A stretch of 56,330 nt of DNA from Falsiroseomonas oryzae (GCF_027856955.1 NZ_JAPSMD010000004.1:1-56330), one strand, 5' to 3'; counted from the first letter of the stretch, positions 24,843 through 33,924 are shown. A program made the numbers and translations. The notes: generated by a model not told the origin, from the sequence alone.

Positions 24843-26528
24843 GCGCGCGACAAGGTCGTCGTGGAGCGTCAGCAGGCGCTCCGCGCTGAGCAGCGTGTAG
24901 ACTACTGGGCGCAGGTCGGTCGCCTCGAAGGCGCGGAACTCGGCGGCCAGGTCGAGCAGTTCCGCGAGGCTTGCTTCCAGCCGCGCACGGGCCTCCCGCG
25001 CTGCCTCCTCCGGCTGGGGCACGGAGAGGAATCGCGCCAGCGTCAGCGCGCGCGTCGCGCCGGCGAAGCCGCGGAGGTAGCGCCGTGCGATGGCGAAGTG
25101 CCGCCGCAACCCGTCCAGCGCCTCCGTCCGCAGGCCGGACGGCGGATCGTCCAGCGCCGCCGCCGCCGCGTCATGGATGGCGAGCGCCTCCTCCCGCTCG
25201 GTCAGAACGGCGTGCAGGGCTTCGGCCGTGGGTGCCAGCGCCCCGGACTTTGACGGATCCCAGTCGGCGAGGCTGTTCTTCTCCTCCGCCAGCCACCAGG
25301 CATGGTCGAAGCCAACGGGCAGGGTGCTGCTGTCGTTCAGGACGCAGCCCCGGGCGTAGAGCGTGCCGCCCACCGCGTCCCAGCTTCGGCCGAGCAGGCG
25401 TTCCGCCCAGGCACCGCAGGCGGCGCGGTGCACGGGCGTGTCGGGATCCAGCATGCCGGCGCGTGCCATCCACTCCGCATAGATCGCGGCGGCCGGCATC
25501 GCGGGATCCCGCCCCAGCATCGCGCCCGCATGCAGGTTCGCCATGTTCGGCGTGTGGAACGCGCTGTGGCTGTCCAGGCTCTCCCAGTCCGTGCGGAACA
25601 CCAGCCCGTCCACGCCGGCGGCACGCGCACGATCCAGCCGGCCGCGCCAGTCCTCGATCAGGATCGCCGGCGCGATGCCCCAGCCGAAATACTGGCCCAT
25701 GCAGTCGAATTCGAGCCACTGCCGTCGCGCCCCGACGCGCCCGATGCGGGGATTGTCGGGGAAGCTCGGGTAGTAGTCGTGCGGCGTGTTCTTCAGGCTG
25801 ACGGCGATATCGGCGGGCATCGCCTCGAAGGCGGCGGCCAGGTCCTCCTGCGCACGCCTGCTGAAGACGAAGTCGCGGATCACCAGCGACTTTCCCGCCG
25901 CCGCGATCGGGCGATGCATCGCGGCGATCAGGCGGGAGTACCAGCCGCGCGGGCTTGCCGCCGCGCAGAGCTCGCAGCGGCACCGGTTCGCCGTGATGGA
26001 CAGGCGGCTCTCGCCCGTGCCGGGCGCCGTCACCACGCCGGCCAGGCCGGGCAGCTCCTGGAACAGCTCAACGTATTTCGTCTCCACGAAGTCGAACCAG
26101 AAGGGCTCGTTGGGGCACAGGGCCCCGCCCTTGGTGAGTTCGGGCCGCAGCTCCAGGAAGATCTCGTGGAAGAAGAGCTCCTTGTTCTGGAACCAGACCT
26201 CGGTGCCCTGCCGCGCCGCGAGTTCGACGACGCGCCGCAGGTATTCGCGCCGGTGGTAAGGCCCGCTGCGGCGTGTGGGCGTGTACCTGTAGAGCGTGCG
26301 GAAGCTGTCGCGGTAGCGTTCGAAGATGCTGGCCGCGTTCGGGGCGGCGCCGAAATACCGCCCGGGCCAGACGATGCGGTCCACGATATCGTTGCGGTGC
26401 AGGACCAGCGCCGTCATGCCCTGCTCGGCGATGAAGTCCAGCGAACGCCGCACCCGGTCGAAATCCCAGACGAAGCGGCTGTGCATCTCGAGCGCGCGCA
26501 CGCGGAAGGCCGGCGCGCCGGCACTCAT
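24822..26528 (-). CDS. Uncharacterised large TIM-barrel-like protein, paralog 1 (GH67/DUF4838-like by motif)
   Basis: A 568-residue soluble protein without a signal peptide. In order it shows RALEMHSRFVWDFDRVRRSL (11-30), LVLHRNDIVD, EVWFQNKELFF (110-120), CPNEPFWFDFVETKY (138-152), NRCRCELC with Cys183, Cys185 and Cys188, LVIRDFVFSRRAQ, VSLKNTPHDYYPSFPDNP (243-260), WLEFDCMGQYFGWG and FRTDWES (311-317). The strand-helix rhythm and the Cys-x-Cys-x-x-Cys motif recall DUF4838/alpha-glucuronidase-like barrels, but no known function was recognised. ATG 26528 overlaps the stop of paralog 2 by 4 bp. The C-terminus runs into repeat copy B. Confidence 0.75.
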   Translation of the reverse strand: MSAGAPAFRVRALEMHSRFVWDFDRVRRSLDFIAEQGMTALVLHRNDIVDRIVWPGRYFGAAPNAASIFERYRDSFRTLYRYTPTRRSGPYHRREYLRRVVELAARQGTEVWFQNKELFFHEIFLELRPELTKGGALCPNEPFWFDFVETKYVELFQELPGLAGVVTAPGTGESRLSITANRCRCELCAAASPRGWYSRLIAAMHRPIAAAGKSLVIRDFVFSRRAQEDLAAAFEAMPADIAVSLKNTPHDYYPSFPDNPRIGRVGARRQWLEFDCMGQYFGWGIAPAILIEDWRGRLDRARAAGVDGLVFRTDWESLDSHSAFHTPNMANLHAGAMLGRDPAMPAAAIYAEWMARAGMLDPDTPVHRAACGAWAERLLGRSWDAVGGTLYARGCVLNDSSTLPVGFDHAWWLAEEKNSLADWDPSKSGALAPTAEALHAVLTEREEALAIHDAAAAALDDPPSGLRTEALDGLRRHFAIARRYLRGFAGATRALTLARFLSVPQPEEAAREARARLEASLAELLDLAAEFRAFEATDLRPVVYTLLSAERLLTLHDDLVARLSPRSP

Positions 26529-28198
26529 GCGCGCGCGGACCCGATCGCCGCGAGGCGGCGCGCCACGTCGTCTGCCAGCGACAGCAGCCGGCGCTCGTCC
26601 ATCAGCCAATACACGTAATGCGGGAAGGCCGTGTCCTGCATCCGCTGTGCGACCCGCGCGCAGAACGCACGCAGCGGCGGCAGCGTTGCCGCGGCGGCGG
26701 CCGCATCCCCCGGATCGCGCGTAACCTCGGCGCGGCGCGCGAGGAAGACCGTGCGCGCGCAATGCTCGAAGCCCTCGACCCATAGGGCGTAGAGCTCCAG
26801 CATCGTACCGAGCTCCGCCACCATCTCCGCCGGCAGCCCGAGCGCGCCGGCGGAGAGGATCGCCGGCAGTTGCCCTACCTCCTCCATCGCCGCCCGCTTC
26901 TCCGCCAGGATCGCCGCGATGTTCCCGGGCGTCGGCTCGAGCAGGCGCGACGCGCCCGGCTCCCACTCGTCGCGGCCGTGGATCTCCACCAGCATCGCGA
27001 AGGCCTTGTCCAGCGACTCCGGGTACTGGTCGTCCTCGTGGAACAGGTGGCCGCGCACATAGGCCGCCTTCTCCATCACGGACCAGGACGCCTTCATGAA
27101 CGCCTCCAGCCGACGCGGCGCGTCCGATGCGGTGGCGATCGCCGGGTCCTGGTTCTGCGACGCCGTGCGCAGCGGAGAGAGCAGCCCATGGGCCGCCCAC
27201 GCATCGTACACCTCGCGCAGGTCTCGTTCGACCCGCCGCGCCAGCATGCTGCCCGCGAAGACATTCAGCAGGTTCGGCCCGTTCAGCGCACCGCAATCCG
27301 TGATGACTTCCCAATCCGTCCGCAGCGAGATGCCCTCCACCCCCTTCGCCCGGCACTCGCGCATCCGCCTCTGCATGTCCTCCACGACGCTCACGGGAAA
27401 GGTGCCGAGGCCGAAGAACTGGCCCCAGGTGTCGAACTCCACCCATTGCCGGTGCGGGCCGCAATGGCCGATGCGCGGATTGGTCGGGAAGGTCGGGTAG
27501 TAGTCGTGCGGCGTGTTCTTCAGGCTGACGACGATGTCGGAGGAGACGCGTCCCGCGGCCTCGATCATCCGGCTCTGCTGGTCGGCGGTGTAGGAGAAGT
27601 CGCGCACCGCCAGGGTGCGTCCGAGTTCCGCCAGCGGCGCATGCATCGCACCCAGCAGCCGAGCATACCACTCCGTCGCGTCGATATCGGCGCTGTGCGT
27701 GGCGATGGAGACCTTGCTCTCCCGCGTGCCGGGGCTGACGATCACGCCCGCGAGGCCAGGTACGGCCGCCAGCAGCTCGCGGTACTTCGCCTCCAGGAAG
27801 CGCCACCAGAACGGATCAGCCGGGTCCACCGTGCCGTCTGCCCGCCGGAGTTCCGGCTTCAACTCAAGCAGGCCGTCAGCGAAGGATATCTCCTTCACTT
27901 CCAGGTAGAAGGCGATGCCGCGCGCCGCGCAGGCCCGGATGACGGTGTTGATGTAGTGGCGGTTCTGGTGGACGGAGTGCAGCCGGACCGGGTTGCGCTT
28001 CCACAGATAGGCGTCGGGGAACCATGCCTCGGGAAAGACGAGATGCTCGACCATGTCGTTCTGGTGGAACACCAGGGCGTTCAGGTCGAGCTTCTGCATC
28101 AGGCCCAGCGCGCGCTCCACCTGGGCCCATTGCCACATGCGATGGGAATGGAACTCCAGCGCGCGGAAGCCGAAGTCGGGCGATCCGTCTCCGTCCAC
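26525..28198 (-). CDS. Uncharacterised large TIM-barrel-like protein, paralog 2 (Cys motif lost)
   Basis: A 557-residue paralog of the genes at 24822 and 29393. Shared segments are FRALEFHSHRMW, LVFHQNDMVEHLVFPE, YLEVKEISFADGLLELKPEL (99-118), GLAGVIVSPGTRES, TLAVRDFSYTADQQ, VSLKNTPHDYYPTFPTNP and LRTDWEV. Where the other two have Asn-Arg-Cys-x-Cys-x-x-Cys, this one reads THSADIDATEW (168-178), so the Cys cluster is gone. GTG 28198 was taken as start: it lies just after the Bug stop and gives the same short N-terminus as the paralogs. A frame extending to 28453 would overlap the Bug gene heavily and is not credible. Confidence 0.72.
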   Translation of the reverse strand: MDGDGSPDFGFRALEFHSHRMWQWAQVERALGLMQKLDLNALVFHQNDMVEHLVFPEAWFPDAYLWKRNPVRLHSVHQNRHYINTVIRACAARGIAFYLEVKEISFADGLLELKPELRRADGTVDPADPFWWRFLEAKYRELLAAVPGLAGVIVSPGTRESKVSIATHSADIDATEWYARLLGAMHAPLAELGRTLAVRDFSYTADQQSRMIEAAGRVSSDIVVSLKNTPHDYYPTFPTNPRIGHCGPHRQWVEFDTWGQFFGLGTFPVSVVEDMQRRMRECRAKGVEGISLRTDWEVITDCGALNGPNLLNVFAGSMLARRVERDLREVYDAWAAHGLLSPLRTASQNQDPAIATASDAPRRLEAFMKASWSVMEKAAYVRGHLFHEDDQYPESLDKAFAMLVEIHGRDEWEPGASRLLEPTPGNIAAILAEKRAAMEEVGQLPAILSAGALGLPAEMVAELGTMLELYALWVEGFEHCARTVFLARRAEVTRDPGDAAAAAATLPPLRAFCARVAQRMQDTAFPHYVYWLMDERRLLSLADDVARRLAAIGSARA

Positions 28199-28212
28199 GG
28201 TGAACGCCGCCG

Positions 28213-29202
28213 CTACCGCGTCTGTCGCCGCACCACCTCGATGATGCCGGTCTCGGTGATGGTCTGGAGCTGACGCTGCTGGTCCTCCACCCATTTCCGC
28301 TGGAAGGCGGCGGCGTTCAGGTAGCGGGGCTGCAGCCCGTATTCGCGCACCGCCGCCTGCGCGGCGGGGGTGTTCAGCAGCTCGCCGAAGGCTGTGTCGA
28401 GACGCTGTATGATCTGTTCCGGCATGCCCCGCGGCGCGCCGACACCCTGCCACAGCGTCACGACGATGTCGTAGCCGAACTCGCGCGCAGTCGGGATGTC
28501 GCGCAGCGACGGGTCTTCAAGCCGGTTCTCGGCGAAGGCGCACAGCACGCGCACATTGCCGTTGCGGATCTGGTCGCGCAGATCGACCGGGTTGTTGGAG
28601 ATGGCGTGGATATGCCCGCCCAGCAGCGAGGCGATCAAAGGGCCCCCGCCAGGGAAGTTCACCGCCTCGATCTGCAGGTTGGCCGCGAGACGCAGCTTCT
28701 CCGGCCCGATATGAGACGTGTTTCCGTAGCCGGTGATGCCGTACATCAACTGGCCCGGACGGGCGCGCGACCACTCCACCAGTTCGGTCAAGGTGCGCCA
28801 CGGCGCATCTGCCTTGACCGCGAAGACAAAGGGGATCTCGCCCACCTGGGCAATCGCCTGCAGCTCCGTGGCGTAGTTGAAGCGGGCGTGGCCATAGAGC
28901 GGCTGGAACACCATGCCGCTGTTGGTCATGCCGATCGTGTAGCCGTCCGGCCGCGCCTGCACGAGTTCGTTCAGGCCGATCATCGCGCCGGCTCCGGGCC
29001 TGTTCTCGACGACGATCGGCTGGCCGAGCAGCTGCCCGGCCTCGCGCGCCAGGAACCGGCCGATGATGTCCGTGCTGCCGCCCGGCGCGAAGGGCACGAT
29101 CAGTCGCATCGGCCGGCTCGGATAGGCCTGCGCCATGGCGACGCGCGGTGCGACGGAGAGCAGGGCTGCTGCACCTGCCAGGGCGCGACGACGCTCGATC
29201 AT
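28213..29202 (-). CDS. Bug-family (TctC-like) periplasmic solute receptor
   Basis: A 329-residue receptor with a signal peptide (RRRALAGAAALLSVAPRVAMAQ) followed by Bug motifs RLIVPFAPGGSTDIIGR, IVVENRPGAGAMIG, PDGYTIGM and YGITGYGNTSHIGPEKL. GGGAGGGAACC precedes the ATG. It is the first gene of a minus-strand operon with paralogs 2 and 1 of the uncharacterised barrel family, 14 bp upstream of paralog 2. It probably captures the substrate or product of those proteins. No tctA/tctB lies nearby, so it may share permeases elsewhere. Confidence 0.9.
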   Translation of the reverse strand: MIERRRALAGAAALLSVAPRVAMAQAYPSRPMRLIVPFAPGGSTDIIGRFLAREAGQLLGQPIVVENRPGAGAMIGLNELVQARPDGYTIGMTNSGMVFQPLYGHARFNYATELQAIAQVGEIPFVFAVKADAPWRTLTELVEWSRARPGQLMYGITGYGNTSHIGPEKLRLAANLQIEAVNFPGGGPLIASLLGGHIHAISNNPVDLRDQIRNGNVRVLCAFAENRLEDPSLRDIPTAREFGYDIVVTLWQGVGAPRGMPEQIIQRLDTAFGELLNTPAAQAAVREYGLQPRYLNAAAFQRKWVEDQQRQLQTITETGIIEVVRRQTR

Positions 29203-29353
29203 CGTGGTTCCCTCCCCTTTTCGGCGTCGGCCTTCTGGCGCTGCCGTCCGGCGGAGCGTGCTTGCGGCAGGTCGGCCCTGTCAACCGCCTGCGATGCGCG
29301 CCTTGCGCACCCTGCATCGCGGTGTAGCCTGCCGCCAGCGGATCCGGCCGGGC

Positions 29354-29367
29354 GTGCGACGTCGCAC
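29354..29367 (+). promoter_or_regulatory. 14-bp perfect palindrome upstream of paralog 3
   Basis: GTGCGACGTCGCAC is its own reverse complement and lies 25 bases before the ATG at 29393, just ahead of the GGAAGGAGGAG ribosome site. It sits in the divergent region that also drives the Bug-paralog operon, so it is a candidate operator. The core GCGACGTCGC also occurs near 12572, which weakens uniqueness. Confidence 0.3.
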
Positions 29368-29392
29368 CTGCCGGAAGGAGGAGCAGCCCGTC

Positions 29393-31036
29393 ATGCAGCC
29401 CGGCACGCCGACCGCGGCACCGTTCCCGTTCCGCGCGCTCGAGCTGCACGGCCATGCGATCTGGCGACGCGACCGCGTCGCCCGGGCCTTGCAATTCATG
29501 CAGGCGCAGGGGCTGAACGCGCTGGTGCTGCACGAAAGCGACCTCGTGCACCAGGTCGTCTATCCGCGCAGCTGCTTCGACCCCTACGCCCTGTGGCGCG
29601 ATGCCCCGAGCCGACGCGGCGAGAACGCGATCTTCAACAACCGCGCCTATCTGGAGAGCGTCATTGCCCAGGCGTGCGCCGCGGGCGCGGAGACCTGGGT
29701 GAACGTCAAGGAGATCGGCTTCTCCGACGAGGTCCTCGCCCTGCGCCCGGAGCTGTTCAAGGCTGGCGCCGTCTGCCCCACCGAGCCCTTCTGGGCAGAG
29801 TACATCGCGGCAAAGACGGATGAGCTGCTCGGCGACTTCCCCGGCCTTGCCGGCATCATCGTCAGCTTCGGCTCGCAGGAAAGCCGTGCCTCGCGCGCCC
29901 AGAACCGCTGCCGCTGCGCGCTCTGCGCCGCCGAGCCGCTGGAGGCCTGGTATGGAAGGATCATCGCTGCCATGCACGGCCCCGTCACGCGGCGCGGCCG
30001 CCGCCTGGCGGTGCGCGACTTCGCCTACAAGCCGGAGGATCACCGGCCGCTGGTCGCCGCGATGCGCCGGGCTCCGCAGGAGGTCATCTTCTGCATCAAG
30101 GCGATGCCGCATGATTTCTACGTGACCTTCCCGGACAATCCGGCACTCGGCGTCCTGCAGGACCGTCCGCAATGGGTGGAGTATGACTGCCTGGGCCAGT
30201 TCTTCGGCTGGGGGATCATGCCCTGCCTGGTCCTGGACGACCTGGCCGGACGCGTGCCCCGCTGGCGTGCGCAAGGGGCCGCCGGCGCGATCCTGCGCAT
30301 GGAATGGGAGCGCATCAACGATCTCGATGCGCTGGACAACCTCGCAGAGGTGAACCTGATCGGCGCGGCCGCGCTGCTGCGCGGCGAGTCCTGCAGCGCG
30401 GAGACGGCTTGCGGCCGCTGGCTGGCGGCCCATGGCCATGACCCAGGCACCGCCACCTGGCTCACCGCGATCCTGCAGGCCACGCTGCCGATCGTCCGCG
30501 CCACGGCCTATACGGACGGTTTCGTCACCGCCGACAACAGCATGCTGCCGCGCAGCGTGGCGCGGGCGTGGTGGGGGGCGGAGACACGTGACGCGCTAAT
30601 TCCCTGGGCGCCAGAGCGGAATGGCGGCCTGGACCTGGACGCAGAGCGACTGGCAGATCTGATGGGCGAGAAGGCGGTGGCGCTGGAGGCAGCGCGGGTG
30701 CTCTCCGCGCGTGTGCGCGTCGGCGAGCCTGGCCTCGACCCCGCGCTGCATGCGCGGATCCGCGACGCCTTCGCGTGGTTCGAAATATGGGTGGAGGGCC
30801 ACTGCCTTGCATCACGCGTCTGCCTGCTGGCCCGACATGTCGATCGTCCTGGTGCGCGGGCGAGCGCGGCGACGCGTGCGGCGCTGCATGCCGCCGCATC
30901 GGAGCTCGAGACCTTCGCCGATCGCATCGCACCCTTGGCAGCGGACGGGTCCGTGCCGCACCAGGTGGTGATGCTGCTGGACCACAGGCGGGCACGGGAC
31001 ACGGCGGCGGAAGCGCGGGTCATCGCGGACGGCTGA
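29393..31036 (+). CDS. Uncharacterised large TIM-barrel-like protein, paralog 3
   Basis: A 547-residue paralog, divergent from the Bug-paralog operon. It has FPFRALELHGHAIWRRDRV (11-29), LVLHESDLVHQVVYP, TWVNVKEIGFSDEVLALRPE (101-120), CPTEPFWAEYIAAK, NRCRCALC with Cys173, Cys175 and Cys178, LAVRDFAYKPEDH, CIKAMPHDFYVTFPDNP, YDCLGQFFGWG and LRMEWER. In this copy KNTPHDYYP becomes KAMPHDFYV and RTDWE becomes RMEWE, so the putative active site has drifted. GGAAGGAGGAG lies just upstream of the ATG. No signal peptide, so it is cytoplasmic. The function is unknown; a sugar-acid or glycoside role is only a fold-level guess. Confidence 0.75.
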   Translation: MQPGTPTAAPFPFRALELHGHAIWRRDRVARALQFMQAQGLNALVLHESDLVHQVVYPRSCFDPYALWRDAPSRRGENAIFNNRAYLESVIAQACAAGAETWVNVKEIGFSDEVLALRPELFKAGAVCPTEPFWAEYIAAKTDELLGDFPGLAGIIVSFGSQESRASRAQNRCRCALCAAEPLEAWYGRIIAAMHGPVTRRGRRLAVRDFAYKPEDHRPLVAAMRRAPQEVIFCIKAMPHDFYVTFPDNPALGVLQDRPQWVEYDCLGQFFGWGIMPCLVLDDLAGRVPRWRAQGAAGAILRMEWERINDLDALDNLAEVNLIGAAALLRGESCSAETACGRWLAAHGHDPGTATWLTAILQATLPIVRATAYTDGFVTADNSMLPRSVARAWWGAETRDALIPWAPERNGGLDLDAERLADLMGEKAVALEAARVLSARVRVGEPGLDPALHARIRDAFAWFEIWVEGHCLASRVCLLARHVDRPGARASAATRAALHAAASELETFADRIAPLAADGSVPHQVVMLLDHRRARDTAAEARVIADG

Positions 31037-31101
31037 GCCCATGGCCACGGCGCCGCACTGCGAGCGGCGACGCCTGCCGTCCGACCCGACCCGCGCGTCG
31101 G

Positions 31102-31914
31102 TCAGCGGCCAACCTTGGCCAGCACCTCCGCCCGCAGGAAGCGCTCCACCAGCAGCATGAACAGCACGCTCGGCACCAGCAGGATCAGCGCGGTGATCGC
31201 GGCGATCTGCATGTTGCCGCCGGCCGCGGCACTGAACAGCAGCAGCGGCAGGGTGCGCACCTCCGGCGCGCCGACGAAGTAGCTCGCGGTGAACTCGTCG
31301 AGCGATTCCAGGAAGACGAAGACTGCGCTGGCCGCGATGCCGGGCGCCGCCAGCGGCAGCGTCACCGTGCGGAAGGCGGTCAGCGGCCCCGCCCCCATGT
31401 TGCGCGCGGCGAGTTCCACATCCTCCTCCACCGCGGCGAAGGCGGCCGTCGCGATCCAGATCGAGTAGACCAGCCCATGCGCCGCATGCACCAGCACCAC
31501 GCCCGCGACCGTGCCGTTCAGGTCGAAGGTGAAGAAGATGCGCGCGACGTTGATGTAGACGGGAAGGTTCGGGAAGGCCTGCGGCAGCAGGAACAGCAGC
31601 AGGATCGCCGCCCGCCAGCGCAGCCGCGCCTTCGCCAATGCCCAGGCCGCCGGCACCGAGACCGCCAGGCACAGCAGCGTGGTCAGCGACGCGATCCAGA
31701 TGGACAGCCACAGGCTCTCCATCGCCTGGCCCTGCGGGCGGAACACCCTTTCCCAGAAGCGGAAGCCGTACTGGCTGGGCAAACGGTTCGGCCAGAACCA
31801 CGCCTCCGCCACGGACCACAGCACCAGGTTGACCAGCGGCCCGAAGACGAAGAAGGCGAAGAGGCCGAGCAGCAGGCCGCGGGGAAGCCACCAGAAGACG
31901 GAGTCGCGGCTCAT
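31102..31914 (-). CDS. ABC transporter permease, PotC/UgpE-type
   Basis: A 270-residue inner-membrane permease with about six helices. The binding-protein-dependent transport EAA loop is visible as VELAARNMGAGPLTAFRTVTLPLAAPGI near residues 167-194. ATG 31914 overlaps the stop of the other permease by 4 bp and begins MSRDSVFWWLPRG before the first helix. With its partner it forms the channel of a polyamine/phosphonate/iron-type importer. The substrate is not deducible from the permease. Confidence 0.88.
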   Translation of the reverse strand: MSRDSVFWWLPRGLLLGLFAFFVFGPLVNLVLWSVAEAWFWPNRLPSQYGFRFWERVFRPQGQAMESLWLSIWIASLTTLLCLAVSVPAAWALAKARLRWRAAILLLFLLPQAFPNLPVYINVARIFFTFDLNGTVAGVVLVHAAHGLVYSIWIATAAFAAVEEDVELAARNMGAGPLTAFRTVTLPLAAPGIAASAVFVFLESLDEFTASYFVGAPEVRTLPLLLFSAAAGGNMQIAAITALILLVPSVLFMLLVERFLRAEVLAKVGR

Positions 31915-32747
31915 GTGGCGCCGCCCCCCTGCCCGCGCCCGCCCCTCTCCTGAGCGGCCTGGCGCAGCCAGATCCAGGCGACCAGCCCGGTCAGCACGCA
32001 GCTGACGAGCCCCAGGGCATTGGCCGTGCCATAGTCGCCCAGCGAGTTGATGCGCCACGCCATGGCGACGGTCAGCATGGTCGGGCTCTGCCCGCTGATC
32101 ATCAGCGGCACCGACAGCACCGACATCATGGTGACGAAGGACAGCACCAGCGCGACCATCACGTTGCGCGCGACCTGCGGCAGCACGATGCCGAGCAGGA
32201 TGCGCAGGCGGCCCGCACCGAGGTTCTGCGCCGCCTCGATCCCGGATCGGTCCAGCGCCGCCATGGCGCCGGCGACCAGCAGCGTGGCGAAGGGCAGCTG
32301 CTTCCAGACGAAGGTGATGACGATGCCACGCCAGTCCAGGAAGCTCTGCGCCCACTCCTGCGGCATCAGCCCGATCCAGATCAGCGTGTTGTTCATCAGC
32401 CCGTTCTGGCCGATGAAGCCGCGCATCGCCTGCGCCGCGACGATGAAGGGGATGAAGAGCGGCCAGCGATACATCGCCGCCAGCATGCGCACCGCGGTCC
32501 GGTTCCGCCCGAGCGTGAGATAGCCGCCGATCGCGATCGCGCCCAACCCGGTCAGCAGCGTGGAGGCCGCGACGATGACCAGAGTGAACAGAAGGTCGGT
32601 CCGGTACAGGCCGAAGGCCCGCCCGAGATTGTCCAGCGTCGGCCCGGCCGGCCCCTCGAAGGCGCCGACGACGGAGAAGCCCAGCGGCACCAGGAAGAAG
32701 GCGCCGACGACGAACAGCGCCGGCGCCACCAGCAGATAGGGCAGCAC
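31911..32747 (-). CDS. ABC transporter permease, PotB/UgpA-type
   Basis: A 278-residue permease. The EAA-loop region IEAAQNLGAGRLRILLGIVLPQVARNV lies near 184-210, with hydrophobic helices on both sides. GTG 32747, 5 bp after the solute-binding protein stop, puts the first helix at the N-terminus (PYLLVAPALFVVGAFFLVPL). The C-terminal tail is basic and Gly-rich. It heterodimerises with the product of the overlapping downstream permease gene. Confidence 0.87.
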   Translation of the reverse strand: MLPYLLVAPALFVVGAFFLVPLGFSVVGAFEGPAGPTLDNLGRAFGLYRTDLLFTLVIVAASTLLTGLGAIAIGGYLTLGRNRTAVRMLAAMYRWPLFIPFIVAAQAMRGFIGQNGLMNNTLIWIGLMPQEWAQSFLDWRGIVITFVWKQLPFATLLVAGAMAALDRSGIEAAQNLGAGRLRILLGIVLPQVARNVMVALVLSFVTMMSVLSVPLMISGQSPTMLTVAMAWRINSLGDYGTANALGLVSCVLTGLVAWIWLRQAAQERGGRGQGGGAT

Positions 32748-32752
32748 GCGGC

Positions 32753-33895
32753 TCAGTTCAGGACCACGCGCTCATAGGCTTCCTGCAGCGCGCGCATGAA
32801 GTCGGCCTGCGGCATCGGTCGGGCGCCGCGCGCCAGCTGGTCCGGGCCGATGTCGCGGAACAGCCGGTCCCAGGTCTGCTGGTCCAGGTGCTGCCGCACA
32901 TGCTGCGCATCGATGCCGGGCAGCCAGTTGAAGCGCCGCACGATCCCTTCCGCCTGCACCGGCGGGCTGGTCGCCAGTTCCACGAACCGCCGCGCGACAT
33001 CGGCATGCGCGGCCCGCGCGGGGATGACGTAGTACATGGGCTGGCCCGGCAGGCCGCTCTCCGGCAGCACCAGGCGGAAGCCGGGGTTGAGGCGGCCTTC
33101 CGCCTGCCAGGTGTAGAACATGTCCATCCACACCGGCCCCATGTCGATCTCGCCTCGGTTCAGCGCATCCAGCGTGCCGGCATTGCCGGGGGTGATGGTG
33201 ACGTGGCGATTGAACTCCCGCAGGCGCTGGAAGGCGGGGGTGAGGGAGGCGACGGTGTCGGTGTCGAACGGCCCTTCGATCAGCCGGCGCTGGTCGGGGC
33301 CGAAGGCATAGGCCCAGCCGAAAACGAAGCCCACGCCGGACATGCCGCCGCGGATGCCGTTGTAGCCGAAGCGGCGCGGGTTCTGCCGCACCCACTGCTC
33401 CAGCGCCTCGAAGCTGGTCGGCGGGTTCGGTACGCGCTGCGGGTTGAAGGCGATCGCAACCTGGCTGTTGAACATCGGCATGACATAGCCGTCCACGTTC
33501 TGGCCGAGCGCGTTGCGGGTCACCGCGCTGGTCGCCAGGTTGCCGGTCGCAGCCTGCTCGCGGAAGCGCGCGAGCAATCCCTCGCTGACCATGCGTCCGG
33601 CCATGGTCTGGTGCACCACGGCGACGTCCACATCCACGCTCTGCGCGTTCGCGCGGCGCTGCGCCTCCAGCCGTTCCCAGATGCGCTGGCTGCCGGCGTC
33701 GCCCGGGCCGGTGCCGATCGCACGCACCGTCACGCCGGGGTTCTGCCGCTGGAACAGCGGGCCGAGGTAGTCGGTGATGTAGTCCACCATGTTCTGGTCG
33801 CCCGCGGTCAGCACGTTCAGCGTGACGCGCTGCTGCGCCAGGGCAGGTGTCGTGGCCAGCGCGGCGCTGGCCATCAGGAAGCTGCGGCGGTCCAT
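32753..33895 (-). CDS. ABC transporter extracellular solute-binding protein (family 1/PotD-like)
   Basis: A 380-residue periplasmic binding protein. An Arg-Arg signal (MDRRSFLMASAALATTPALAQ) suggests Tat or Sec export. Then comes VTLNVLTAGDQNMVDYITDYLGP, typical of class II binding proteins, and later TPAFQRLREFNRHVTITPGNAGTLDALNRGEIDMGPVWMD in two parts around residues 215-257. GGAGGAGG lies upstream of the ATG. It sits between the ATPase and permease genes of one operon. The ligand could be a polyamine, phosphonate, phosphate ester or metal chelate. Confidence 0.87.
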   Translation of the reverse strand: MDRRSFLMASAALATTPALAQQRVTLNVLTAGDQNMVDYITDYLGPLFQRQNPGVTVRAIGTGPGDAGSQRIWERLEAQRRANAQSVDVDVAVVHQTMAGRMVSEGLLARFREQAATGNLATSAVTRNALGQNVDGYVMPMFNSQVAIAFNPQRVPNPPTSFEALEQWVRQNPRRFGYNGIRGGMSGVGFVFGWAYAFGPDQRRLIEGPFDTDTVASLTPAFQRLREFNRHVTITPGNAGTLDALNRGEIDMGPVWMDMFYTWQAEGRLNPGFRLVLPESGLPGQPMYYVIPARAAHADVARRFVELATSPPVQAEGIVRRFNWLPGIDAQHVRQHLDQQTWDRLFRDIGPDQLARGARPMPQADFMRALQEAYERVVLN

Positions 33896-33924
33896 GATGC
33901 GTCCTCCTCCATGCGGTTCGTTCG

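Noticed and set aside
28199-28453. N-terminal extension of paralog 2
   Set aside because: It would overlap the Bug gene by about 240 bp and encodes His/Arg-rich sequence absent from the two paralogs; GTG 28198 matches their N-termini.
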